A stretch of DNA of 64,000 nt from positions 65,536 to 129,535 of the forward strand of contig JAGOBH010000006.1 in NCBI GenBank assembly GCA_017983495.1. The letters are read 5' to 3'. Under the pieces are notes generated by a model. That model ran no database searches, was not told the origin of the DNA, and worked only from the letters and a program-made list of their open reading frames with translations. Shown here piece after piece: positions 10,655 to 19,491 of the stretch (within the stretch, counting starts at the first letter, position 1; every line of letters begins with the position of its first letter). Origin of the DNA: Pyrinomonadaceae bacterium. GTDB lineage: Bacteria; Acidobacteriota; Blastocatellia; Pyrinomonadales; Pyrinomonadaceae. The translations under genes and the position numbers were made by a program.

Positions 10655-10676
10655 ATTAGTTCCGGCATTCGTGACC

Positions 10677-10745
10677 TTACCTTTGTACCGCCGGAAGAAG
10701 AAGACCGATAAGAATTGCAATGATTCCGATTGTGCTTATAAACAT
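10677..10745 (-). CDS. 22-residue hydrophobic miniprotein
   Basis: A tiny open frame encoding MFISTIGIIAILIGLLLPAV plus Gln-Arg and TAA. The minus strand reads GGAGAGAATAG just before the ATG, a strong ribosome binding site at good spacing, and a strong terminator follows 23 bp after the stop. The segment IIAILIGLLLPAVQ matches the hydrophobic N-terminal helix of type II secretion/DUF1559 pseudopilins (family knowledge), but the usual prepilin leader and globular part are absent. It would be a single membrane helix. Expression is inferred from the signals, and function is unknown. Confidence 0.6.
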   Translation of the reverse strand: MFISTIGIIAILIGLLLPAVQR

Positions 10746-10869
10746 CTATTCTCTCCGTTATTCTATAAATTGAAAGTGCTTTTGCATCGCATCGGCCCTT
10801 TCACGAAAATAGGACGAGAGTCCGATTGGGCTTTTGCGTAAAAGTTCGAGAAAATTTGCTATTTTCTAA

Positions 10870-11814
10870 ATGATGGAAACATTGCTCACCGATTCGCCGC
10901 TTGTCGCTGCCGAGATCATACGATCGGGCGGCCTTGTCGCGTTTCCGACCGAGACGGTATATGGGCTTGGGGCCAGTGTGTTCAACGAAGGAGCAGTCGG
11001 ATCAATATTTGAGGCAAAGCGGCGGCCGGCGGACAATCCGCTGATCGCCCATATTGCGAGCATTGGCCAGATCGAGCTACTGGCGGCAGAGGTTACACCC
11101 TCAGCGAAGCTCTTGATCGGTGCTTTCTTTCCCGGTCCATTGACGGTCGTGCTGCGAAAGACTTCGAAAGTTCCGTTGTTCGCCACCGCCGGACTCGATA
11201 CGATCGGGATCAGGATGCCGGGTTCTGCCGTCGCACACGAATTCCTGTTGGCTTGCGGGACACCGGTCGTTGCGCCGTCAGCAAATCTTTCGGGGCGTCC
11301 AAGCCCTACGACATGGCAGGCGGTCAACGAAGACCTCAACGGCCGCATCGACTGCATTTTAAGAGGCGATGCCACCGAGATCGGGCTCGAATCGACGGTT
11401 GTTGATTGCACCGGCAGCGTTCCGGTCATCCTGCGTGCAGGTTCGGTGTCGATTGACCAGATCCGTGCAGTCGTTCCTGACGCCGTTGCTTTTGATGCAG
11501 GGGCGGTTGGAGTACTGCGCAGCCCGGGCCTGAAACATCGCCATTATTCACCTAAAGCAACGGTCGTCCTTGTTGATCACATTGGGTCCGAAGTTGTCGT
11601 TGGTAAGGCTGCGTTTATCGGACTGGAAGACACGCACGTACCATTTGCGGTCAAACGAATCTGCCGCGATGTCGAGGAGTACGCCCATTCTATTTTTGAA
11701 TTTCTCAGGGAGTGTGACCGAGAGGGCATTCTCACCGTTTATTGCCAAACGGTACCCGAGTTGGGAATCGGGACGGCCTTGATGGACAGGCTCCGGCGAG
11801 CGAGCGAAGGTTAG
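10870..11814 (+). CDS. tsaC: L-threonylcarbamoyladenylate synthase (Sua5/TsaC)
   Basis: 314 residues: YrdC/TsaC domain (residues about 10-200; GGLVAFPTETVYGLGA, KRRPADNPLIAHI, SANLSGRPSPT) plus the Sua5 C-terminal domain (SPGLKHRHYSPKA onward). It makes threonylcarbamoyl-AMP from Thr, bicarbonate and ATP, the first step of t6A tRNA modification. There is no Shine-Dalgarno. A 7-bp AT hairpin (10849-10855 with 10861-10867) ends two bases before the ATG, so initiation may depend on leader structure. A second ATG lies one codon downstream. Confidence 0.94.
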   Translation: MMETLLTDSPLVAAEIIRSGGLVAFPTETVYGLGASVFNEGAVGSIFEAKRRPADNPLIAHIASIGQIELLAAEVTPSAKLLIGAFFPGPLTVVLRKTSKVPLFATAGLDTIGIRMPGSAVAHEFLLACGTPVVAPSANLSGRPSPTTWQAVNEDLNGRIDCILRGDATEIGLESTVVDCTGSVPVILRAGSVSIDQIRAVVPDAVAFDAGAVGVLRSPGLKHRHYSPKATVVLVDHIGSEVVVGKAAFIGLEDTHVPFAVKRICRDVEEYAHSIFEFLRECDREGILTVYCQTVPELGIGTALMDRLRRASEG

Positions 11815-11820
11815 CGTCGG

Positions 11821-13347
11821 CTATTTGATAGAGACCGCAACAATCGCCAATTCGCTGTTATCCAGTATCACTTCGTTTCGAAAACCATCAAACCGAACGA
11901 GTTCGGGCAAATACTCCATTGGGACGAGAATGAGCATAGGTTCGTTATTTTGCGCTTCGAGGTATGGCTTTATTTCCGACGCTCCGTAGAGCCGCTTCAG
12001 CTTTCCGTTATCATCACGGATCAATCGGCCGGAAGCGTAAAATTCGGCGTTATGCGAGATCGTATGGAGATTGACGACCTTATTATTGGCGTATCCTCGT
12101 TCAGCTGCAGCCCGGAAAAGTGAACGCGTCGAGTCGATATCCGCAAATCTCGGCACCACGAACTGGAGCAATGAAACGCTGATCAGCAAAGTCCCAGCCG
12201 CAATAGCGATCACCGCACGATTCCACTTCCCGCTATTCGAAACCCGTTCGTATACATAAAGAGCCGCAATAACGATCGCCGGCGGTACGGCAGGCAATAT
12301 GTAGCCGGGTAATTTTGAGCCCGAAAAAGAAAAGAATACGAGCGGCACTGCGATCCATGCGAACGAAAATATGAAGATCGGCGATCTTAGCGACAGCACC
12401 TGAGTCGCGGCCGACGGAGCCGCACCTTTCGCACCTCTAAAAGCTCTCCACACACCGGCAAAAAACATCGGCAGCCACGGCAGCGTCATCAGCGGCAGGA
12501 CCCAGAAAAAGAAAATGAACGGCTGCGGATGGAGATATTTGTTCGAGGTAAATCTCTGAAAATGATGCTGGATGAAAAACTCGTCGATAAATTCGTATCC
12601 GTGCTGCTGGTACATCGGCAAATACCAAAGGGCGGCGACCAATGCCGCGAGCAAAGTGCCCCAAAATACGCTGATGATCAACGCACGACTCGGCATTCGC
12701 CACGAAAGCACGTGGTAAAACGCCACGATCGCGAATGGAAACACGATGCCGATCAGGCCCTTCGCGATCAACGCAACTCCGATAAAGAGATAAAACGCGA
12801 TCAACGGCAGGTATTTAGCTCGGAACGAGTTGCTCTGTGCACGATCGAAGATAAAGAAGCCGGTCATCGCCGCCGTCAATGGAAATGTGACGACGATGTC
12901 AAAGCTTGCCCCACGTGCGAATACGATTATGCCGAGCGTCGAGGCCGCGATCAGGACGAGCCATTTGGCGAACTCTTTCGCACGTTCATCCGCAACAGCC
13001 GAGCGGCCAAGAGCCCAGAGGCTCGCGATGGTGCCGAGGCCGAAAATGGCAGAGCCGAAACGCGCTGAAAACTCGCTTACACCAAAGATGTTGTATGTCG
13101 CGATCTGCAGCCAGTAAAGCAGGGCGGGCTTTTCAAACCAATGAGCTCCGCCCAGCGTTGGCGTGACCCAATCCGCCCGCTCGAACATCTCGCGTGCGAC
13201 TTGCGAATATCTCGGCTCGTCCGGCCCGAGCAGCGGGATCGTCAGTCCAAAGAAATACGCAAAAACGATCAGAACGATAAACCCGGCCATAATATATGTC
13301 GGGATCGTCGAGTGATGTGTGATATCGGTCGTTGTAATTTCGGACAT
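11821..13347 (-). CDS. GT39-family membrane glycosyltransferase (ArnT-like)
   Basis: 508 residues from ATG 13347; the codon at 13353 is TTG. Polytopic membrane protein with about 10-12 hydrophobic segments. The first periplasmic loop has the family signature LLGPDEPRYSQVAREM with the acidic catalytic Asp-Glu, and then HWFEKPALLYWLQI. Such enzymes move a sugar from a polyprenyl-phosphate carrier to lipid A, protein or another acceptor on the outer face of the inner membrane. The acceptor is unknown. It converges on tsaC with only a 6-bp gap and is divergent from the oxidoreductase at 13397. Confidence 0.88.
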   Translation of the reverse strand: MSEITTTDITHHSTIPTYIMAGFIVLIVFAYFFGLTIPLLGPDEPRYSQVAREMFERADWVTPTLGGAHWFEKPALLYWLQIATYNIFGVSEFSARFGSAIFGLGTIASLWALGRSAVADERAKEFAKWLVLIAASTLGIIVFARGASFDIVVTFPLTAAMTGFFIFDRAQSNSFRAKYLPLIAFYLFIGVALIAKGLIGIVFPFAIVAFYHVLSWRMPSRALIISVFWGTLLAALVAALWYLPMYQQHGYEFIDEFFIQHHFQRFTSNKYLHPQPFIFFFWVLPLMTLPWLPMFFAGVWRAFRGAKGAAPSAATQVLSLRSPIFIFSFAWIAVPLVFFSFSGSKLPGYILPAVPPAIVIAALYVYERVSNSGKWNRAVIAIAAGTLLISVSLLQFVVPRFADIDSTRSLFRAAAERGYANNKVVNLHTISHNAEFYASGRLIRDDNGKLKRLYGASEIKPYLEAQNNEPMLILVPMEYLPELVRFDGFRNEVILDNSELAIVAVSIK

Positions 13348-13396
13348 CTTCAATAAGAATGTAAAGTATTGCTGAAAAGCGGATTGTTATCAAATT

Positions 13397-14377
13397 ATGA
13401 GCGAAAATCAGAAGATCCGAGTCGCCGCGATCGGTACCGGCAGCCTTGGCCGGCACCACGCCCGAAACCTTGCCGAGCTAGCCGCCGAAGGCCGCGTCGA
13501 GATGGTCGGAGTTTGTGACGCCGACGCCGAAACCGCGGCCCGCGTGGCTGCGGATAATGGTTGTGCGTCATTCACCGATTGGCGCGAACTGATCGGAAAG
13601 GTTGACGCAGTGTCGATCGCGACGCCGACCGAAACGCACTGTGAGATCGCCTGTGCGTTTCTCGAAAGCGGCGTCCACACGCTTGTCGAAAAACCGATCG
13701 CCATCGCTCTCGACGAGGCGGATCGGATGATCGCCGCGGCAAATGCATCTGGGGCTAAGCTGATGGTCGGCCAGCTCGAACGCTACAATCCGGCGATGGT
13801 CGCCCTGCGCCCGCACGTGACCAAGCCGCTGTATTTTGAGATCCACCGCGTTTCGCCGTTTCCCAATCGCTCACTCGACGTCGATGTCGTGCTCGACGTC
13901 ATGATCCACGACCTCGATGCCGTTCAGTGGCTTGTCGGCGAAAATGTAAAGGTTTCGGATATCAGGGCCGTCGGGATCCCGGTAATTTCTGACAAAGTCG
14001 ATGCCGCGAATGCTCGGATCGAGTTTGAGAATGGTGCGGTCGCGAATATCACCGCGTCGCGTATCGGTACCGAAAAGATACGCAAGACGCGTTTTTACCA
14101 GACGAACTCGTATGTTGTGCTCGATTACGCCACCAAATTTGCGTCGCTGACGTCGCTCAACCCCGAGGCGGCACATCCGCTGCTCGGCATCTCGATCAAT
14201 CGGCTCGAGATCGACGACGTCGAGCCGCTCAGGGCCGAGATCACGGCGTTTCTCGATTCGATCGAGAGCGGCACCCGGCCGCCGGTTACCGGCGAAGATG
14301 GACGAAGGGCACTTGCTCTGGCTGTCGGCGTGCTCGAAAAGATCGAGGCTCACGCGAGCCGTCTTTTTTCCGAATGA
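13397..14377 (+). CDS. Gfo/Idh/MocA-family oxidoreductase
   Basis: 326 residues. N-terminal Rossmann fold (RVAAIGTGSLGRHHARNL), then the VSIATPTETHCEIA and VEKPIAIALDEADRMI motifs with the catalytic Lys of EKP, and MIHDLDAVQWL containing the conserved Asp/His. It is an NAD(P)-dependent sugar or sugar-nucleotide dehydrogenase. Similar proteins act in UDP-GlcNAc 3-oxidation for lipid A or surface polysaccharides, but the substrate is inference. Its stop overlaps the next ATG (ATGA). Confidence 0.88.
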   Translation: MSENQKIRVAAIGTGSLGRHHARNLAELAAEGRVEMVGVCDADAETAARVAADNGCASFTDWRELIGKVDAVSIATPTETHCEIACAFLESGVHTLVEKPIAIALDEADRMIAAANASGAKLMVGQLERYNPAMVALRPHVTKPLYFEIHRVSPFPNRSLDVDVVLDVMIHDLDAVQWLVGENVKVSDIRAVGIPVISDKVDAANARIEFENGAVANITASRIGTEKIRKTRFYQTNSYVVLDYATKFASLTSLNPEAAHPLLGISINRLEIDDVEPLRAEITAFLDSIESGTRPPVTGEDGRRALALAVGVLEKIEAHASRLFSE

Positions 14378-15498
14378 AGTCCGACGAGATCTCATCATTT
14401 TTGAACTCACGCATCGAAGCCGGCGATTTTCCGTCGGCGGTCTATCTCGTTGCCGAAAAGGGCAAGGTCGTTCTCAGTGACGCGGTCGGTAATGCGGTCG
14501 TTGAACCGGAACTGATCCCCGCCCGCCCCGATACCATCTACGATCTCGCCAGTGTCACCAAGGTACTTGTGACCAGCCTTATGGCCGCGATACTGCTCGA
14601 CAGCGGTGAAATTTCGCTTGATGATCAGGTGTCTGACCTGCTGCCGGATTTTGGAGCTGAGGACAAACGCGAGATCACGGTCGAGCAACTGCTGTCGCAC
14701 TCGTCCGGCCTGCCGGCTTGGAAGCCGCTCTATCTGACCGCCGCGTCGGCTGACGAGATCGTTACCGATATCAATCTGACTCCGCTTGTCCCCGGCCAGC
14801 CGTCACCGACGTACAGCGACCTCAATTTCATCTTGCTTGGAGCCGTGATCGAGCGTATTACCGGCAAAACCCTCGACGTTGCTGCGAAGTGGAAGATCTT
14901 AGTCCCGCTTGGCACAGCCGATACATTCTTTAACCCGCCGCCTGAACTTCGCCCCCGAATTGCCGCCAGCGAGAATGGAAACGCGTTCGAAAAGCAAACT
15001 TGCGTCGAAAAAGGCTTCATCGCCGCCGATGACGAAAGGGCCAATTCAGCGTTTCGGACGGACACGATCTGGGGCGAGGTACATGACGGCAACGCTTATT
15101 TTATGGGCGGTGTAGCCGGCCACGCCGGGCTATTTTCGACGGCTGACGACGTGCTCAAGATCGCTATGCAGTTTCTCGGCGACCATTCGCAGCTTTTGAC
15201 GCCTGAGACGTGCAACTTGTTTTCGGCAAATTTCACACCGGACGCGGCCGAGCACCGATCATTCGGATTCCAACTTGCGTCCACTGCCGAATCGACCGCC
15301 GGCACCAAAATGTCACCGAAGAGCTTCGGCCATCTCGGCTTTACGGGCACCAGCGTCTGGATCGATCCGGACGCCGACCGCGTCTTTATTTTGCTGACAA
15401 ACCGCACACACAACCGCCCGCTCCCGTTCGTATTGATCAACTCGGTTCGCCGGCATTTTCACGATCTTGCAATCGATAGTCTCGATCAAAATACTTAG
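14374..15498 (+). CDS. Class C beta-lactamase-like serine hydrolase
   Basis: 374 residues, no signal peptide. Penicillin-binding fold: nucleophile motif S60-V-T-K63 in YDLASVTKV, the second motif YSDLNF in the position of Tyr-x-Asn, and HLGFTGTSVW near 320 replacing the Lys-Thr-Gly box. These relatives are mostly esterases or D-amino-acid peptidases rather than antibiotic-hydrolysing enzymes. The 4-bp overlap with the oxidoreductase indicates co-translation. The substrate is unknown. Confidence 0.87.
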   Translation: MKSDEISSFLNSRIEAGDFPSAVYLVAEKGKVVLSDAVGNAVVEPELIPARPDTIYDLASVTKVLVTSLMAAILLDSGEISLDDQVSDLLPDFGAEDKREITVEQLLSHSSGLPAWKPLYLTAASADEIVTDINLTPLVPGQPSPTYSDLNFILLGAVIERITGKTLDVAAKWKILVPLGTADTFFNPPPELRPRIAASENGNAFEKQTCVEKGFIAADDERANSAFRTDTIWGEVHDGNAYFMGGVAGHAGLFSTADDVLKIAMQFLGDHSQLLTPETCNLFSANFTPDAAEHRSFGFQLASTAESTAGTKMSPKSFGHLGFTGTSVWIDPDADRVFILLTNRTHNRPLPFVLINSVRRHFHDLAIDSLDQNT

Positions 15499-15522
15499 CA
15501 ACGAAAAGCCCCGATGTATAAT
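15495..15522 (+). promoter_or_regulatory. Candidate promoter of the first VWA gene
   Basis: TTAGCA at 15495-15500, 16-bp spacer, TATAAT at 15517-15522, preceded directly by TG. It overlaps the end of the upstream gene and lies about 50 bp before the VWA ATG. Confidence 0.5.
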
Positions 15523-15570
15523 CAAAATTGAGCTTTCCCCGAAGTAACATTTCGGCTTGGAGACGATAGT

Positions 15571-16812
15571 TTGATGAAAAATATTGCCGCAGTTATTACG
15601 ATCTTGGGGACGCTTGTAGTTGGAGCGTTAGGACAATCCAGCACGGCCTCTCGGCCGCGGGTCGCATCGACACCGACACCGCCCGTGCTCGGCAATAACC
15701 CGAATTCGCGGCCGAAAAATGACGGCCCGCCGGTACTTGTCGGCGGCAGCCGCACGCCCGCTCCGTCTCCGACGGAAACGCCCGACATTTTCGACGAAAG
15801 CGAGGTTATCAAGGTCGAGACCAACCTGGTCACGATGCCGGTCTCGGTCCTCGATCGCGACGGCCGATTTATCTCGGGCCTGAAACAGCAGGATTTTAAG
15901 ATATTCGAAAATGGCGTTGAGCAAAAGGTTGATTTCTTCCAGTCGGTCGAACAGCCGTTCACCGTTATCTTGTTGATCGACGTTAGCCCTTCTACGCAGT
16001 TTCGGATCGAAGAGATCCAGAATGCGGCGATCACATTTGTCGATAAACTGCGTCCCGCCGACCGGGTGATGGTTATCGCGTTCGATCAGAATGTCAATGT
16101 GCTCAGCCCGGCGACGAACAATCGCTATCAGCTTCGCAACGCGATCCGCCAGGCCCAGTTTGGCGACGGCACGGGGCTCTATGAGGCTGTCGACTACGCC
16201 ATCAACCAGGAACTGCGGAACATACAGGGCCGCAAGGCCGTCGTGCTCTTTAGCGACGGTGTCGATACCACGTCAAGAAGTGCCAGTTATCAGAGCACGA
16301 TCAAAGAAACCGAAGAGGTCGACGCTCTTTTCTACACCATCCGATACGATACCTCCGGCGACATGGGCGGCGGTTGGGGCGGCGGAAATAATTATCCGCA
16401 GCCGCCAATTCGACGCGGCGGCGGCCGAATCTCGATGGGTGATATTCTCGGTGCGATCCTTAGCGGCGGCAACGTTAATATCGGCCCTGGTGGTGGCGGT
16501 GGTCGACGCGGCGGCGGCCGTGGCAATACCGGTGGCGAATACGACACCGGCCGAAAATATCTCGAGGCTCTCGCGACGACCAGCGGTGGCCGGACCTTTG
16601 AGGCCTCGTCCATGGTCAATATCGACGCTGCATTCTCCGGTATTGCCGAGGAGCTCAGGCGTCAGTATTCGCTCGGATATTACCCCGACAATGTCGGTAA
16701 GGTCGGTGACCGTAAGCAGATCAAGATCCGCGTCATGCGGCCCGAGGTCGTGGTCCGTGCAAAGAACAGCTACATCGTTGGCCAGACCGACCGGACGCTT
16801 GCCGGACGTTAA
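15571..16812 (+). CDS. VWA-domain exported protein, Acidobacterial VWFA-related family (copy 1)
   Basis: 413 residues with a signal peptide (VVGALGQ). A Pro/Thr-rich linker leads to a short beta module (VIKVETNLVTMPVSVLDRDG, KQQDFKIFENGVEQ) and a VWA domain with a complete metal-ion-dependent adhesion site: LIDVSPST, GDGTGLYEAV, FSDGVDTT. After it comes a Gly-rich insert (about residues 270-325) before the closing ALATTSGGRTFEAS and RQYSLGYYPDN segments. The domain layout is that of TIGR03436. Partner and ligand are unknown. It is paralogous to the gene at 16939. Confidence 0.88.
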   Translation: MMKNIAAVITILGTLVVGALGQSSTASRPRVASTPTPPVLGNNPNSRPKNDGPPVLVGGSRTPAPSPTETPDIFDESEVIKVETNLVTMPVSVLDRDGRFISGLKQQDFKIFENGVEQKVDFFQSVEQPFTVILLIDVSPSTQFRIEEIQNAAITFVDKLRPADRVMVIAFDQNVNVLSPATNNRYQLRNAIRQAQFGDGTGLYEAVDYAINQELRNIQGRKAVVLFSDGVDTTSRSASYQSTIKETEEVDALFYTIRYDTSGDMGGGWGGGNNYPQPPIRRGGGRISMGDILGAILSGGNVNIGPGGGGGRRGGGRGNTGGEYDTGRKYLEALATTSGGRTFEASSMVNIDAAFSGIAEELRRQYSLGYYPDNVGKVGDRKQIKIRVMRPEVVVRAKNSYIVGQTDRTLAGR

Positions 16813-16843
16813 TTACCAAATAAAGACAACGCGAATTCGCATG

Positions 16844-16874
16844 AGAAGCCGGGCTCGTTCCGGCTTCTTTTGTT
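16844..16874 (+). terminator. Intrinsic terminator after first VWA gene
   Basis: 9-bp stem agaagccgg (16844-16852) with its complement (16860-16868), 7-base loop and a TTTTGTT tail, 32 bp after the stop codon. Confidence 0.75.
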
Positions 16875-16938
16875 GGTATTTGCATCTTTTTTGCTGTCTG
16901 TGGGCATCGAATGAGCTAAGCTGTCTGTATCGCCCGAA

Positions 16939-18081
16939 ATGAAGCTTTGTTTTCTCACCATTTTTATCATGATCGCCGCCGCGTCGGCGGCATATCCGCA
17001 GTCCGGACGCGTCGTGCCGGGCGGCAACGGCCGTTCGAATCAGCGCACGCCCGAACCGACGTCGACGCCCGTGGTCGCGTCAGTTTCCGAGGCAGCAGAT
17101 GTTGTCGACGATGAAGATGTTATCAAGGTCGAGACGCAGCTCGTTTCGATGCCGGTCAGGGTGATGGACAAAAAGGGCCGCTTTGCCGGCGGGCTCGTCA
17201 AAGAGAATTTCCGGGTTTTCGAGGACGGCGTCGAACAGCAAATATCGCTGTTTTCCAACGAAAACGAACCGTTCACCGTTGCACTCGTGCTCGACATGAG
17301 CTATTCGACGACGTTCAAGATCGCCGAGATCCAGTCGGCCGCCATCGCGTTTATCGCCCAACTGCGGCCTCAGGACAAGGTGATGGTGATATCGTTCGAT
17401 CAGGAAGTCCACATGCTCTGCGAAGCGACGGGCGACCGCAACGCGATCTATCAGGCAATTAAGCGAACGAGAATATCGACCGGCACAAGCCTTTACGAGG
17501 CAGTCGATCTGACCATCAATGACCGCATGCGGCGGGTAAAGGGCCGCAAGGCGATCATCCTGTTTACGGATGGTGTCGATACGACCAGCCGACGGGCACA
17601 TGACCTCGATAACCTCAATGACGCCATGGAACTTGACTCGCTGATCTATACGATCCGCTACGACACGTTCGCCGACGTCCAGCAGATGAAAGGCGGTTCG
17701 ACGAGCGGGCGTCGGACGCAGCCATCGGATCCGTTTCCGTCCGCCGACAACGATCCGATGTCCACGACTATGCCTACATCGACCATCGTTCGACCCGGCG
17801 AACAGGGAACCACGGCTGCCGAATATCAGCGAGCCGAGCAGTACCTCGACCAGCTCGCTCTTCGCACGGGCGGCCGCCTCTACCAGGCAAAGACGCTGGG
17901 CAATCTCGCCGACGCCTATTCTAAGATCGCCAGCGAACTGCGTGAATTTTACAGTATCGGCTACTATCCCTCGACCGAGCGAGTGGCAGGAAAGCGGTCG
18001 AACGTGAAGGTCAAAGTCGATCATGCGGGCCTGGTCGTTCGTGCCCGCGAGGGCTACATGACACGCCGCAAAAAGAAATAG
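16939..18081 (+). CDS. VWA-domain exported protein, Acidobacterial VWFA-related family (copy 2)
   Basis: 380 residues, signal peptide ending AAYPQ. It is collinear with the preceding protein: VIKVETQLVSMPVRVMDKKG, KENFRVFEDGVEQ, MIDAS residues in LVLDMSYST, STGTSLYEAV and FTDGVDTTS, and the closing REFYSIGYYPS. The Gly-rich insert of copy 1 is replaced by a Ser/Pro/Thr-rich segment (about 255-290). A terminator separates the two genes, so they are a tandem duplication with independent transcription rather than a simple operon. No Shine-Dalgarno is evident. Confidence 0.88.
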   Translation: MKLCFLTIFIMIAAASAAYPQSGRVVPGGNGRSNQRTPEPTSTPVVASVSEAADVVDDEDVIKVETQLVSMPVRVMDKKGRFAGGLVKENFRVFEDGVEQQISLFSNENEPFTVALVLDMSYSTTFKIAEIQSAAIAFIAQLRPQDKVMVISFDQEVHMLCEATGDRNAIYQAIKRTRISTGTSLYEAVDLTINDRMRRVKGRKAIILFTDGVDTTSRRAHDLDNLNDAMELDSLIYTIRYDTFADVQQMKGGSTSGRRTQPSDPFPSADNDPMSTTMPTSTIVRPGEQGTTAAEYQRAEQYLDQLALRTGGRLYQAKTLGNLADAYSKIASELREFYSIGYYPSTERVAGKRSNVKVKVDHAGLVVRAREGYMTRRKKK

Positions 18082-18087
18082 ACCGAC

Positions 18088-19383
18088 TTATATCTCGGTG
18101 CCGTCGGGGATCATCGCGTTCTTTGGGACGATGATAATGCCCTCGCGAATATAGTAAGAGCGGCTCGGGTGATCGAAAAACTCAATATTGTCCTTGTTGA
18201 CCAGCCTGACGTTGTTGCCAATGCGGACGTTCTTATCGATGATCGCCCGCTTGATGACCGTGTTTTGGCCGATACCGATCGGCGGCTTGCCGCGGGTGAG
18301 GTTTTCGCGTATCTCCTGGATCGACTCAAGAAAATCAGAGCCCATGATGATCGAATCTTCGATCAAAGCTCCGTGGTCGATGCGGCTGCGCAGCCCGATG
18401 ATCGAACGCCGTGCCCGGACGCCGTTCAATATGCAGCCTTCGCTGACCATCGTATTATCGATATCGCAATTTTGCAGTTTCGACGGCGGCAGATAGCGGC
18501 TGCGGGTGTAGATCGGAGCCTGTGTATCAAAAAAGTTGAACTTCGGCAGTGGCGATGCCAGATCGAGATTCGCCTCGTAAAACGCGCGGATCGTACCGAT
18601 ATCTTCCCAATAGCCCTTAAATAAATGGGCCTGAACATTGTATTTATGGATCGCCGCCGGGATGATCTCGCGGCCGAAATCCACCCATGAATCGTCCGTC
18701 TTGAGCAGTTCGACCAGCTTCTTATAGTTAAAAACGTAGATGCCCATTGACGCCAGATAAGGGCGTTCGGCGGCGGCTCCCGCTTCCAGCCCGAAGGCGG
18801 TCGTATCGACACGCATTTCCTCGAGAGCGTCACCTTTTGGTTTTTCCTTAAATTCGACTATCGTGCCGTCGGGATTTGTCTTGAGCAGGCCAAACTCCTC
18901 GGCCTCGTCCGGCCGGCAAGGCACGACCGAGATCGTCAGGTCGGCACCGGTCTCAAAATGGCGGTCGAGAAATTTGCGATAGTCCATCCGATAGAGATGG
19001 TCGCCCGACAGGATCAGCAGCGTATCGACACGCCAGTCACGCAAGTGAGGCAGCATTTGCCGGACGGCGTCGGCCGTGCCCTGAAACCACTCGGTGTTGT
19101 CCTTGGTCTGTTCGGCGGCGAGCACCTCGACAAAGCCGGTCGAAAAGCTCGAAAATCTATAGGTCCGCGAAATATGGCGGTTGAGCGAAGCCGAATTGTA
19201 CTGCGTCAAAACGAATATTTGCGTGATATCCGAATTGATGCAATTCGAGACCGGAACATCGATCAGGCGGTACGTGCCGCCGAGCGGGACGGCCGGTTTT
19301 GACCGTTCGTGCGTAAGTGGAAACAGCCTCGAGCCGGCACCGCCGCCCAAGATCATCGCAACAACGTTATCGTATCGACCCAT
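18088..19383 (-). CDS. glgC: Glucose-1-phosphate adenylyltransferase
   Basis: 431 residues. It makes ADP-glucose from ATP and glucose-1-phosphate for glycogen synthesis. The nucleotidyltransferase domain opens with [20 protein letters not shown], followed by [25 protein letters not shown], the [10 protein letters not shown] metal motif and [14 protein letters not shown] residues. The left-handed beta-helix domain fills the last 130 residues. The long plant/cyanobacterial-type architecture suggests allosteric control. It converges with the VWA gene, 6 bp apart. Confidence 0.96.
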   Translation of the reverse strand: MGRYDNVVAMILGGGAGSRLFPLTHERSKPAVPLGGTYRLIDVPVSNCINSDITQIFVLTQYNSASLNRHISRTYRFSSFSTGFVEVLAAEQTKDNTEWFQGTADAVRQMLPHLRDWRVDTLLILSGDHLYRMDYRKFLDRHFETGADLTISVVPCRPDEAEEFGLLKTNPDGTIVEFKEKPKGDALEEMRVDTTAFGLEAGAAAERPYLASMGIYVFNYKKLVELLKTDDSWVDFGREIIPAAIHKYNVQAHLFKGYWEDIGTIRAFYEANLDLASPLPKFNFFDTQAPIYTRSRYLPPSKLQNCDIDNTMVSEGCILNGVRARRSIIGLRSRIDHGALIEDSIIMGSDFLESIQEIRENLTRGKPPIGIGQNTVIKRAIIDKNVRIGNNVRLVNKDNIEFFDHPSRSYYIREGIIIVPKNAMIPDGTEI

Positions 19384-19491
19384 ATACCGTTATTGTAAAT
19401 TGGAAATCTGAAAATAAACAGTCTAAAAGGCCGTTAATGATGGCCGGACATTTACTATTTTCCGCCCACGTTTTAATATTCACGAATACCT

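Noticed and set aside
10583..10720. Upstream extension of uvrC to 10720
   Set aside because: It would translate through a perfect terminator hairpin and the end of a separate small gene; UvrC homologues start near the GTG at 10582.
14374..15498. Antibiotic-resistance beta-lactamase
   Set aside because: No signal peptide and the Lys-Thr-Gly box is replaced; esterase/peptidase-like relatives fit better.
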